A DNA stretch of 64,000 nucleotides, taken from Rhodospirillales bacterium (lineage in GTDB: Bacteria; Pseudomonadota; Alphaproteobacteria; Micavibrionales; Micavibrionaceae). The position numbers and the translations under genes are program-made. The notes beneath the pieces were generated by a model. The model was given only the letters and a program-made list of their open reading frames with translations, was not told the DNA's origin and did not search any database. How positions within the stretch are numbered: the stretch's first letter is position 1; the number at the start of each line of letters is the position of its first letter. Shown here in pieces: positions 24,488-32,587 of this stretch. Where the stretch lies: the NCBI GenBank assembly GCA_020638155.1, contig JACKJB010000002.1, forward strand, positions 186,001 through 250,000, in the 5' to 3' direction.

Positions 24488-25279
24488 TTAGGCGTAGTGC
24501 AGGGCTAAATGGTGTTCCGGTAAGGCGCGGCCCTGGACGGCGTGGATTCCCATCGAAAAAAGCATGCGGGCTTCGGCTGCCGTTTCGACTTGCTCGGCAA
24601 TAATTTCAACGCCGGGATAGCGGTCTTTGAGGTCAGCGATGGTTTTTGAAAATTCTGTCCTGCCGCTTAGACCTTCGCGAACGAATTTGCCGTCAAGCTT
24701 GATGTAATCAAGATAAGGCGCGAAATCATCAAGCCGTTTCCAGTTTTGTTCATCCGGATAAAAATCGTCCAGCGCGAAGCGGAAGCCTTTATCGCGGGCA
24801 GCCTGCATCAGGCTATGATCGACGCTGTAATCCGTTTCATATTCGAGGATTTCAAAAATAACCCGCTCCGGCAGGTGACCGTGATCCAGCGCGTCGAGCG
24901 TATCCCAGAAATCTTTTGAGGACAGTGTCGCGCATAGCGCGTTCACTGTGATCGCGCTGTGGTCTTCGGCATCGACATCGCGCAGGGCCGAGAAAATCAG
25001 GAATTCGCCGATAGCGGGCATCAGGCCTTGCTCCAGCAATTTGTGCATAATTTTACCGTGCTGGATTACCTCGCCGGCATGATCCCAGGCGCGCAACAGC
25101 AATTCACGGGCATTGGTGTGATCCGCGCCGAGCCATGGTTCAGCATGAAAACGGAAGCGGCCTTTGTTCAGGGCTTCCAGCAGGGTATGCACCAGATGCC
25201 CGTCCTGGTTGGCAGGGGCGTTCACACTGATCCAGTGTGTCCGAAGGGTGTTGATGTCAGGTCCTGCCGTGTTATCCAT
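24488..25279 (-). CDS. EAL-domain protein, possibly a degenerate c-di-GMP phosphodiesterase
   Basis: A 263-aa protein made almost entirely of an EAL fold. The signature Glu-Ala-Leu is changed (FRFHAEPWLGAD), but most other active-site positions are kept: Asn in VNALC, Glu in FEILEYE, Asp-Asp in ALDDFYPD, Lys in YIKLDGKFV, Glu in IIAEQVET and Gln in AVQGRAL. It could hydrolyse c-di-GMP weakly or act as a c-di-GMP sensor. There is no signal-input domain in front. It is preceded by the heparinase-like gene on the same strand, with a 107-bp gap. Confidence 0.85.
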   Translation of the reverse strand: MDNTAGPDINTLRTHWISVNAPANQDGHLVHTLLEALNKGRFRFHAEPWLGADHTNARELLLRAWDHAGEVIQHGKIMHKLLEQGLMPAIGEFLIFSALRDVDAEDHSAITVNALCATLSSKDFWDTLDALDHGHLPERVIFEILEYETDYSVDHSLMQAARDKGFRFALDDFYPDEQNWKRLDDFAPYLDYIKLDGKFVREGLSGRTEFSKTIADLKDRYPGVEIIAEQVETAAEARMLFSMGIHAVQGRALPEHHLALHYA

Positions 25280-25386
25280 AATCGTACCGTATCACAGAAT
25301 GATTGCTTCCAGCCATCTTTATTAGAAGAAAATAATGAACAAATCGTAAAGCGCCCCTTAGCCGCCGGAATGACGGCAGAGAGAAT

Positions 25387-27051
25387 TCAGCGTGCTTCGC
25401 GCTGCAACGCCCATTTGATCTGTGCGGTGTCACAATCCATTCGTCCTGTGATGACAAGTTGTTTGGTTTTGCGGGGGCGGGTGCCCTGCCCAAGATAAAT
25501 GCTGTTTTCAAGGCTTAGCTTTCCGGCGCTGTGGAAGAAGCGCCAGCCTGCGCCGCCTGGCAGCCGCAGCAGGGCTTCCTCGCCGTTTTGAATGAGCGAG
25601 ACCAGCACCCGCGGGTGCAGGTGGAAGCGCAGTGTCACCTCGGCAGGCTTAACCGTGCCGATCGAGCAGGTCAGATTTTCTTCCCCGCGCAGATCATGGC
25701 CTGACGCGCCTAGATACAGGCGGCGGCGATGGGTGATCCCGTTCAGCGGGACATAACCGTCATGCGTGGCTTCGACCAGCACGGCGTCTTTGGATTCTTC
25801 GCGCAGCATCGTGACTTTGCGCGGCTTGCGGCCAAAATGACCGTGCTGATGGTCGCGGATTTCGCAGCTATTGCGGTAATCGATGCCGAGCGTATTATGC
25901 GCGGCGGTGGCGCGGAGAGAGTCCTGCCATGCCGGGTCGAGCGGGTGGCTGCCGCAGCAGACAAAAACGCGCTCCTTGCCGTAAACGAATTCAAAGGCCA
26001 GCGGGCTGGCATGGGCATCAGTGTCGTATGGCGAGGGCGGCGGCGTACCGCAATCGACCATCACCATGCTGCGGCCCAGCGTCATGCGCTCGAACCCGGA
26101 TTGCGGCAGGCCGGGCAGGACTTTGCCACGGGCGTTGGAGCGGTTCAGTACCGCATCGATCAGGGTTAAATCACCTTCCTGTGTCCCGTGGAACAGGGCA
26201 AAGTGACGGTCGGCATAGCGGAAAAAGCGCAGCGCCTGCGCCATCCGGTCGATCGTATGCGCCATGCGTTCGGGCACAGGATATTCCCCGGCGATCAGCG
26301 CCTGCCGGACATCGATGAAAATTTGCAGTACTTCGCAAAGCTGGGCCGGGCTGCGGCTGATATGGCCGCCATCGGGCAGGATTTGTTTGCCGGTTTCCTG
26401 CTCCAGCAGATCAAGGCCCTGTTCAAGCCAGCTTTCCCGCCCCTGCAGGGCGATCCCGGCATAGATCAGGCCTTTGACCGCGTAAAAAGCGGGCAGCCCC
26501 GGCGCATTGCCCGGCGCGGCGCGGGAGAGGTGGCGGGCCTGGCGGATCAGTGAAACAAAGAACTGGTCCTGAAAATCCTCATCGGCGCTTTCGCCGAAAA
26601 AGTCATAGAGCGCAATCCAGCCCGCAAGGCGCCGCCCGGTGTAATCGGCGCGCCAGACAGACGGCTGGCACAGATTGTAGCGCTTGATCCAGCTCTCGAT
26701 CATTGCCCTTGCCTGCAGCCGCGGCGCATCTCCGCCGAGCGCCTTAAGATCGCGCAGCCAGTCAAAGCCGTGCATATGACGCAGCCAGTGCGGCCCGACA
26801 CCCGAAGGTTCCCAGCAATCGTTATGCAATGCCAGCGTTTCCCCATCCATCGCGAAAGCGCCGCTGCACAGCCAGCGGCCGCGCTCGGCATCGCCGGGCC
26901 AGAGATCGGCCAGCTGGGTGATGAAACCGTGCGGCACACTGCCGCCGAGCGACCAGTTATAAACGACATTATTAAAAGCAAACTGCCCGGCTTTGGCGCG
27001 CAGACTGCGCAGCAGATCGTGAGGGACGGCGGGTTTCGGGAGTTCGATCAT
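25387..27051 (-). CDS. Heparinase II/III family protein
   Basis: A 554-aa protein with an N-terminal alpha-toroid region (WLRDLKALGG, RQARHLSRAAPGNAPG, LPDGGHISRSPAQLCEVLQ) and a C-terminal beta-sheet region (AAHNTLGIDYRNSCEIR) typical of the heparinase II/III-like lyases. Despite the name, its substrate in alphaproteobacteria is unknown; one such gene is widely conserved next to rpe and near rsmB and purH. No signal peptide is present, so it is probably cytoplasmic. The start overlaps the rpe stop by 4 bp, so the two are coupled. Confidence 0.88.
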   Translation of the reverse strand: MIELPKPAVPHDLLRSLRAKAGQFAFNNVVYNWSLGGSVPHGFITQLADLWPGDAERGRWLCSGAFAMDGETLALHNDCWEPSGVGPHWLRHMHGFDWLRDLKALGGDAPRLQARAMIESWIKRYNLCQPSVWRADYTGRRLAGWIALYDFFGESADEDFQDQFFVSLIRQARHLSRAAPGNAPGLPAFYAVKGLIYAGIALQGRESWLEQGLDLLEQETGKQILPDGGHISRSPAQLCEVLQIFIDVRQALIAGEYPVPERMAHTIDRMAQALRFFRYADRHFALFHGTQEGDLTLIDAVLNRSNARGKVLPGLPQSGFERMTLGRSMVMVDCGTPPPSPYDTDAHASPLAFEFVYGKERVFVCCGSHPLDPAWQDSLRATAAHNTLGIDYRNSCEIRDHQHGHFGRKPRKVTMLREESKDAVLVEATHDGYVPLNGITHRRRLYLGASGHDLRGEENLTCSIGTVKPAEVTLRFHLHPRVLVSLIQNGEEALLRLPGGAGWRFFHSAGKLSLENSIYLGQGTRPRKTKQLVITGRMDCDTAQIKWALQREAR

Positions 27052-27719
27052 GCGCGGGCCTCCCGCAGGGCTTTGATATTCGCGGCGTATCCGTCCGGAC
27101 CGTCCTTGAATACGGCTGTTCCCGCGACCAGCACATTGGCTCCGGCTTCGATGGCCAGCGGCGCGGTTTCCGGGGTGATGCCGCCATCGACCTGCAGATC
27201 GACCGGGTGATCGACGCCGTCGATCATGGTTTTGACCGCGCGGATTTTATCCAGCAGCGGAATAAAGCTCTGCCCGCCAAAGCCCGGATTGACCGTCATC
27301 ACCAGCACGAGATCGAGCATATCGATGACATTGGCGATCATATCCGGCGGCGTTGCCGGGTTTAATGCCAGCCCGGCCTTTTTGCCCAGCCCCTTGATCG
27401 TCTGGATCGTGCGGTGGACATGTGGCCCGGCTTCGGGGTGCACGGTAATAATGTCGGCCCCGGCCTTGGCGAAATCTTCTAAAAACAGATCGACCGGCGA
27501 GATCATCAGGTGGACATCGAAAATCTTTTTCGAATGCGGACGCAGCGCCTTGACCACGGACGGGCCGATCGTGATGTTCGGGACGTAATGCCCGTCCATG
27601 ACATCGACATGGATATAATCGGCCCCGGCAGCATCAATCCCGCGCACAGCATCGCCCAGCGCGGCAAAATCAGCGGAAAGAATAGATGGTGCAATTCGAA
27701 TATCAGGCACAGCAGTCAT
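27048..27719 (-). CDS. rpe: Ribulose-phosphate 3-epimerase
   Basis: Interconverts ribulose-5-phosphate and xylulose-5-phosphate in the pentose phosphate pathway. The 223-aa TIM barrel shows RIAPSILSADFAALG (with the substrate-contacting Ser), DYIHVDVMDGHYVPN (His and catalytic Asp), the signature VNPGFGGQSFI and VDGGITPETA (second catalytic Asp). Length is typical. It is upstream gene of the rpe-heparinase pair. Confidence 0.96.
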   Translation of the reverse strand: MTAVPDIRIAPSILSADFAALGDAVRGIDAAGADYIHVDVMDGHYVPNITIGPSVVKALRPHSKKIFDVHLMISPVDLFLEDFAKAGADIITVHPEAGPHVHRTIQTIKGLGKKAGLALNPATPPDMIANVIDMLDLVLVMTVNPGFGGQSFIPLLDKIRAVKTMIDGVDHPVDLQVDGGITPETAPLAIEAGANVLVAGTAVFKDGPDGYAANIKALREARA

Positions 27720-27890
27720 GAAAACAACCCGGGAAAAGAGACGTCAGTGAAAAGGAAACAGCATGCGAATGCAGGCTCATATTCTATTTGTAACAAATTC
27801 CACAGGCTTTTTCACGTAATAAAGCGAATAAATTTGCGTTTGGAGGAATTTTTAAGACCCATCGATTCAAACAGGCGCTTTTTATTGTTG

Positions 27891-27919
27891 TTGACTCCAG
27901 CACGGCAAATTGATTTAAA
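27891..27919 (+). promoter_or_regulatory. Promoter of the small lipoprotein gene
   Basis: TTGACT at 27891-27896, a 17-bp spacer and TTTAAA at 27914-27919 form a plausible sigma-70 promoter, giving a leader of about 26 nt before the ATG at 27952. Confidence 0.5.
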
Positions 27920-27951
27920 ACGCCTTCCGTAAAAATTTTAGGATTTCAGCC

Positions 27952-28329
27952 ATGAAAAAAATTATTTGCCTTCTGTGTGTTTGCCTTCTGACGGGCTGCG
28001 CGTCGATTGTTGAGGGAACCAGTCAGGAAATTGTTATCAATACGACCCCGGAAGGGGCGGATTGCGCATTGGAACGGGAAGGCGTGGTTATTGGGCGCGT
28101 GAACCCGACGCCGGGTGCCGTCACGATCAAAAAAACCAAACATGATATGAATATTATCTGCAATAAAGCCGGGTATGAAGAAGCGACTTACTTCAATAAA
28201 TCCGATGTCGCCGGGGCGACGGCGGCTAATATCATTTTGGGCGGCGGGATCGGCTGGGCGATTGATTCAGCATCAGGCGCGGATAACAAATATACAAGCC
28301 CTGTAAACATTACCCTTATCAAAAAATAA
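27952..28329 (+). CDS. Small lipoprotein with PEGA-like region
   Basis: A 125-aa protein with a lipoprotein signal (LCVCLLTGC, lipobox LTGC). The mature part starts ASIVEGTSQEIVINTTPEGADC and resembles PEGA-type beta domains (PEGADCALEREG then GYEEAT), ending in a Gly-rich hydrophobic segment (ATAANIILGGGIGWAID). It is predicted to be attached to a membrane and to bind something at the cell envelope. A terminator hairpin follows at 28345-28370. It is transcribed alone. Confidence 0.85.
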   Translation: MKKIICLLCVCLLTGCASIVEGTSQEIVINTTPEGADCALEREGVVIGRVNPTPGAVTIKKTKHDMNIICNKAGYEEATYFNKSDVAGATAANIILGGGIGWAIDSASGADNKYTSPVNITLIKK

Positions 28330-28344
28330 AAAACAGTCTGCAGC

Positions 28345-28370
28345 AGAGGGGCAAGGGTTATTGCCCCTCT
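28345..28370. terminator. Terminator hairpin after the lipoprotein gene
   Basis: AGAGGGGCAA (28345-28354) and TTGCCCCTCT (28361-28370) form a perfect 10-bp stem with a 6-nt loop, followed by TATT. The tail is short in T, so efficiency is uncertain. Confidence 0.65.
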
Positions 28371-28475
28371 TATTGCGCCTGCCGTCTTATTTATCAAAAT
28401 ACCCTTTCCTGTTGATCTTGCCTTGGAAATTGGCCAATATCGGCCTGTGTATCCTTATAGCCGTATTGGACCCTG

Positions 28476-29198
28476 ATGATCTTCGATGTTATCGTTCTTG
28501 CCGTTTTGCTGATTTCCGCCGGGATAGCCTTTTTCCGCGGGTTTATTCGCGAAGTGCTGACGATTTTGGGGGTGGTTGGCGGACTGGTGGCGGCCTATTT
28601 CGGTGGACCTTCGCTGTCGCCGGTGGTGCGGGAATGGTTTTCGGGCGATGCGGCGGCGGATGATCCGCAGAAACTGTTAGGGGTGCTCCCTTATGATGTG
28701 GCCGCCGATGCGCTGGCTTACGGGCTGATTTTCATTATTGTTGTGATCGTTCTTTCGGTGGCGAGCCATTTGCTGTCCGGCTGGGCCAAGGCGATCGGGC
28801 TGGGCGCGGTTGACCGGACGTTCGGGGTGGTTTTCGGGATTGTGCGGGGTGTTATTATCCTGGCGCTGCTCTATCTTCCCGTTCATGTGCTGGTGGATCA
28901 GGATTTGCGCGATAACTGGTTTAAAGACAGCCGGACGCATTTTTATGTCGCCGGGACGGCGGACTGGATGATGAAATTCCTGCCGGACTCGATCAAGGAC
29001 GATGCCGCCCAGAAAGCCGAAGAGGCCGCGGAGTCGATGGCCAAGACCACGCGTGAAAAGCTGCAGGAGCTTGATGTGCTGCGGGACGGGGCGCAGGACA
29101 AGCAGGAAACTGCGCCGGAGCAGGAGAGCGCCCCCGGTTATGAAGGCGAGCAGCGGGAAAATATGAATGAGCTGTTTGAGGACAATTATAATGAGTGA
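28476..29198 (+). CDS. cvpA: CvpA family membrane protein
   Basis: A 240-aa protein with four N-terminal TM helices (FDVIVLAVLLISAGIAFFRG, LTILGVVGGLVAAYFG, YGLIFIIVVIVLSVASHLL, GVVFGIVRGVIILALLYLP) and a charged C-terminal tail, the CvpA family pattern (FRGFIREV near the first helix). CvpA is needed for colicin V production and envelope robustness in enterics; the precise role is unknown. Its 3' end overlaps the purF start by 8 bp, the conserved cvpA-purF arrangement. Confidence 0.9.
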   Translation: MIFDVIVLAVLLISAGIAFFRGFIREVLTILGVVGGLVAAYFGGPSLSPVVREWFSGDAAADDPQKLLGVLPYDVAADALAYGLIFIIVVIVLSVASHLLSGWAKAIGLGAVDRTFGVVFGIVRGVIILALLYLPVHVLVDQDLRDNWFKDSRTHFYVAGTADWMMKFLPDSIKDDAAQKAEEAAESMAKTTREKLQELDVLRDGAQDKQETAPEQESAPGYEGEQRENMNELFEDNYNE

Positions 29199-30666
29199 GA
29201 CACCCTTTGATGACGATACGCTCCATGAGGAGTGCGGGGTTTTCGGCATTTTCGACCACCCCGACGCCGCGACCCTGACGGTGCTGGGGCTGCATGCGCT
29301 GCAGCACCGCGGGCAGGAAGCGACCGGGATCGCCACGTATGACGGTGATGATTTCCATGTTCACCGCGCTTCGGAAATGGTTGGTAAGGCGTACGGCGAC
29401 CCGGCGGTGATGGAGCAGCTCAAGGGCCGGATCGCGATCGGGCATAACCGCTATTCCACCACCGGGGAGACTTCGACCCGTAACATCCAGCCGCTTTATG
29501 CCGATCTGGCTTTCGGCGGCTTTGCGATTGCCCATAACGGAAATTTGACCAATGCGCATACGCTGCGCACTGAGCTTGTCGAGCAGGGCGCGCTGTTCCA
29601 GTGCACGTCCGATACCGAAGTGATCGTGCACCTGATGGCGCGCTCACCGCAAAAGCACCCGGTTGATAAGCTGATTGAGGCCCTGAAACAGATTGAAGGC
29701 GCGTATTCACTGATCGGGCTGGCCGGGGACCGGGTGATCGGGGTCCGCGATCCGCACGGGATCAGGCCGCTGGTGCTGGGGCGTTTGCGCGCAGAGCAGG
29801 GCAAGGACTCGCATGTGCTGGCCTCGGAAAGCTGCGCGCTGGATCTGATCGGGGCTGAATTCGTCCGCGATATCGAGCCGGGCGAGCTGGTCGTGCTGGA
29901 TGATGACGGGGTTCACAGCAAGCGTCCGTTCGATGCGGCGCCGTCTAAATTCTGTATTTTCGAATATATTTATTTCGCCCGCCCCGACAGCCAGATGGAT
30001 GGCAAGTCGGTTTATGAAATCCGTAAAAATATCGGGGCGGAGCTGTCGCGCGAAGCGCCGTGTGAGGGTGCGGATCTTGTCGTTCCGGTGCCGGATTCCG
30101 GTGTGCCTGCCGCGATCGGCTATGCGCAGGCCTGCGGGATATCTTTTGATCTTGGCATTATCCGCTCTCACTATATCGGGCGGACTTTTATCCAGCCGAC
30201 CGATGCGGTGCGGCATCTGGGCGTGAAAATGAAGCATAACGCGAATAAAGCGCTGATTGAGGGCAAGAAAGTCGTGCTGGTTGACGATTCAATCGTGCGC
30301 GGGACGACCTCGAAAAAGATCGTTGAGATGATCCGCCAGGCCGGGGCCGCCGAAGTGCATATGCGGATTTCTTCGCCGCCGTCGACCCATAGCTGTTTTT
30401 ACGGGATCGATACGCCCTCGACTGAAGAGCTGCTGGCGCACCAGAAAAGCGTTGAAGAGATCTGCGATTTTATCGGCGCGGACTCGCTGGCTTATATTTC
30501 GCTCGACGGGCTGTACCGGGCGGTCGGGGAAGCAAAGCGCAATAACGATCTTCCGCAATATTGCGATGCCTGCTTTACCGGTGATTATGCGGTTGCCTTA
30601 ACCGATCACGATAATCATAAGGCGCATGAGAAGGTCACCGATCTACGCGAACGGCAAAAGCGGTGA
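29191..30666 (+). CDS. purF: Amidophosphoribosyltransferase
   Basis: First step of purine synthesis: transfers ammonia from glutamine to PRPP. The 491-aa protein has the N-terminal nucleophile region (EECGVFGIF, catalytic Cys after a short propeptide), the glutaminase motifs (GHNRYSTTG, IAHNGNLTN) and the PRPP-binding signature VVLVDDSIVRGTTSKKI. The ATG at 29191 is chosen because it leaves a normal propeptide; the frame extends slightly upstream into cvpA. It overlaps cvpA by 8 bp. Confidence 0.96.
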   Translation: MSETPFDDDTLHEECGVFGIFDHPDAATLTVLGLHALQHRGQEATGIATYDGDDFHVHRASEMVGKAYGDPAVMEQLKGRIAIGHNRYSTTGETSTRNIQPLYADLAFGGFAIAHNGNLTNAHTLRTELVEQGALFQCTSDTEVIVHLMARSPQKHPVDKLIEALKQIEGAYSLIGLAGDRVIGVRDPHGIRPLVLGRLRAEQGKDSHVLASESCALDLIGAEFVRDIEPGELVVLDDDGVHSKRPFDAAPSKFCIFEYIYFARPDSQMDGKSVYEIRKNIGAELSREAPCEGADLVVPVPDSGVPAAIGYAQACGISFDLGIIRSHYIGRTFIQPTDAVRHLGVKMKHNANKALIEGKKVVLVDDSIVRGTTSKKIVEMIRQAGAAEVHMRISSPPSTHSCFYGIDTPSTEELLAHQKSVEEICDFIGADSLAYISLDGLYRAVGEAKRNNDLPQYCDACFTGDYAVALTDHDNHKAHEKVTDLRERQKR

Positions 30667-30688
30667 GTGCCGTGCATATTTTCCCTTC

Positions 30689-30720
30689 CTGTCATCCCTC
30701 GGCTGCGCTCGGGATGACAG
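30689..30720. repeat. Palindrome between purF and SDR gene (GTCATCCC family)
   Basis: CTGTCATCCC and GGGATGACAG are a perfect 10-bp inverted repeat around TCGGCTGCGCTC. It belongs to the same repeat type as 24374-24451. It could also act as a processing or termination hairpin for purF. Confidence 0.7.
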
Positions 30721-30751
30721 TGAAGCTGTCAATATATAAGGAAAACCAATA

Positions 30752-31495
30752 ATGAGCAATGATTCCAGAAATATCGATTTATCCGGCCGGGTGGCGCTGG
30801 TGACCGGCGCGTCGCGCGGGATTGGCCGGGCGGTCGCGCTTGCTTATGCCAAAGCCGGGGCTCATGTTGTGGCGCTGGCACGGACGACAGGGGCGCTCGA
30901 AGAACTGGATGATGAGATCAGTAAAATCGGCGGCAGCGCGACCTTGATCCCGCAGGATATTCTTGTGTTCGATAAGCTTGATATGCTTGGTCCGGCGCTG
31001 GCGGATAAATTCGGCAAGCTTGATATTTTTGTCGGCAATGCCGGGGTGCTGGGGACGCTTGGCCCGCTCTCGCACCTTGAATCCAGGGAATGGCAGAAAG
31101 TCATGGATGTGAACCTGACGGCGAATTACCGCCTGATCCGTACGCTGGAGCCGTTATTGAAGGCTTCGGATGCGGGGCGGATGATTTTTACCAGTTCCGG
31201 GCTGGCGCAGAAGCCTTTTGCTTACTGGGCCGCCTACTGCGCATCCAAGGCCGGGCTTGAAATGATGGTGAAAACCTATGCCGCCGAGATCGAAACCACC
31301 AATATCAAAGCCAACCTGGTCGATCCGGGGATCGTTGATACGGCGATGTTAGAGTCCGCATTTCCCGGCGGTTTTCCGGGTGAGACTTGCCAGCCCGAAG
31401 ATGTGGTGCCTGCCTATCTGCGCCTTGCCGTGCCGGATTGTGCGCAGAATGGCGCTGTCGTGATTGCCGCTGATTATTTCCGGCAAGCCGCATAG
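30752..31495 (+). CDS. SDR-family oxidoreductase
   Basis: A 247-aa short-chain dehydrogenase with an NAD(P)-binding N-terminus (VTGASRGIGRAVALAYAKAG), the NAG structural motif (FVGNAGVLGT) and the active site Ser (FTSSGLA) with Tyr and Lys in AYCASKAG. The substrate cannot be predicted. The start follows AAGGAAAACC. It is separated from purF by a palindromic repeat and from mscS by a large repeat cluster. Confidence 0.88.
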   Translation: MSNDSRNIDLSGRVALVTGASRGIGRAVALAYAKAGAHVVALARTTGALEELDDEISKIGGSATLIPQDILVFDKLDMLGPALADKFGKLDIFVGNAGVLGTLGPLSHLESREWQKVMDVNLTANYRLIRTLEPLLKASDAGRMIFTSSGLAQKPFAYWAAYCASKAGLEMMVKTYAAEIETTNIKANLVDPGIVDTAMLESAFPGGFPGETCQPEDVVPAYLRLAVPDCAQNGAVVIAADYFRQAA

Positions 31496-31508
31496 ATTTT
31501 CCTTATGA

Positions 31509-31672
31509 CCCCTCTCCCAAGGGGAGAGGGCAACGAAGCTTATCACGCCGTAGCGTTAGCGAAGGCGGATTAGCTGTAGTGGGTGAGGGAAAATGCGGTG
31601 AGTGTCCCTCACCCAGCTTCGACTAGGCTTCGCCAAGTCTGCGCAACCCTCTCCCTGAAGGGAGAGGGGAAA
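31509..31672. repeat. Composite palindromic repeat (CCCTCTCCC family)
   Basis: The spacer between the convergent SDR and mscS genes is filled by a repeat: CCCCTCTCCC-AA-GGGGAGAGGG at its left end, GTGGGTGAGGGA and TCCCTCACCC in the middle, and CCCTCTCCCTGAAGGGAGAG at its right end, with GCTTCG/CGAAGC arms between. Nested inverted repeats of this kind are common intergenic elements. A related short element lies inside the heme A synthase gene. Confidence 0.75.
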
Positions 31673-31686
31673 GAGTATAGAGAAGA

Positions 31687-32553
31687 TCAGGCCGCTTTTT
31701 TCTTGCTGGCCGGGGCGTCGTCTTTGCGCTGGATTTCGATCTGGGTCGGGAACGGGATGGTGATCCCTTCTTTGTCCAGGGCTTCTTTGATCGCCTTGGT
31801 CAGGTCCCATTTCAGATCCCAGTAATCGTCTTTGCTGCACCAGAAGCGGGCGATCATGTCGATCGAGTAAGCGCCCATATTGCTGGTCATGACCATCGGT
31901 TTTTTATCATCCGGGCTTTGCAGCACACGTTCATCTTTTTCAAGGATCTTTTGTACGACTTTCAGGGCTTTGCCGATATCGTCGTCATAGCTGATGCCGA
32001 GATTGATGTCCTGGCGGCGGTGCAGGTTGCGGGTGTAATTGAAAATATCGTTGCCCCAGATCTGGCTGTTCGGGGCGAAGATGTAAACGTTATCCGGTGT
32101 CGCCAGTTCCGTGCCGAACAGGCCCAGCGATTTTACAGTGCCGCTGGTGCCGCCGAAAGTGATGAAATCGCCGACTTTAAACGGGCGCAGGATCAGCATC
32201 ATCGTGCCTGCGGCCACATTACTGAGGGTGCCCTGCAGGGCAAGACCGATGGCCAGGGCGGCGCCACCGAGTACGGCGAGCAGGCTGGCGGTTTCAACGC
32301 CGAACTGTCCCAGCACTGTAATCAGGGCAACGGCTAAAACCGCGTATTTCGCAAGACCGCCGAGGAAGCTGCCCAGTGTTTCGTCCAGCTTTTTGATCGA
32401 TGTAATGCGTTTGCTGATCCAGTTGCCGATCATCCAGCCGGCAATCATAATCAGCGCCGCGCTTAACACACGCAGGCCCATATCAATGTAAAAAGGCAGG
32501 TTTTCCTGCACGATTGTAATGCCGTTGGTGATCTGGTCTTCCATTCCGTTCAT
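31687..32553 (-). CDS. mscS: Small-conductance mechanosensitive channel (MscS family)
   Basis: A 288-aa protein with three N-terminal TM helices; the pore-lining third helix is visible as LLAVLGGAALAIGLALQGTLSNVAAGTMM with its Gly/Ala packing, followed by the beta domain (RPFKVGDFI, GTVKSLGLFGTELAT, PNSQIWGNDIFNYTR). The C-terminus is Lys-rich (ASKKKAA). Length equals canonical MscS. It lets out solutes on osmotic downshock. Transcribed on the minus strand from a point near der, 35 bp downstream of der's stop. Confidence 0.94.
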   Translation of the reverse strand: MNGMEDQITNGITIVQENLPFYIDMGLRVLSAALIMIAGWMIGNWISKRITSIKKLDETLGSFLGGLAKYAVLAVALITVLGQFGVETASLLAVLGGAALAIGLALQGTLSNVAAGTMMLILRPFKVGDFITFGGTSGTVKSLGLFGTELATPDNVYIFAPNSQIWGNDIFNYTRNLHRRQDINLGISYDDDIGKALKVVQKILEKDERVLQSPDDKKPMVMTSNMGAYSIDMIARFWCSKDDYWDLKWDLTKAIKEALDKEGITIPFPTQIEIQRKDDAPASKKKAA

Positions 32554-32587
32554 CTTTTTTATCCCTCTTTAAGTTTTTCAGACGGCC

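Noticed and set aside
28993..29631. 212-aa reverse-strand frame over cvpA-purF
   Set aside because: Shadow of two well-supported genes with no recognisable domain.
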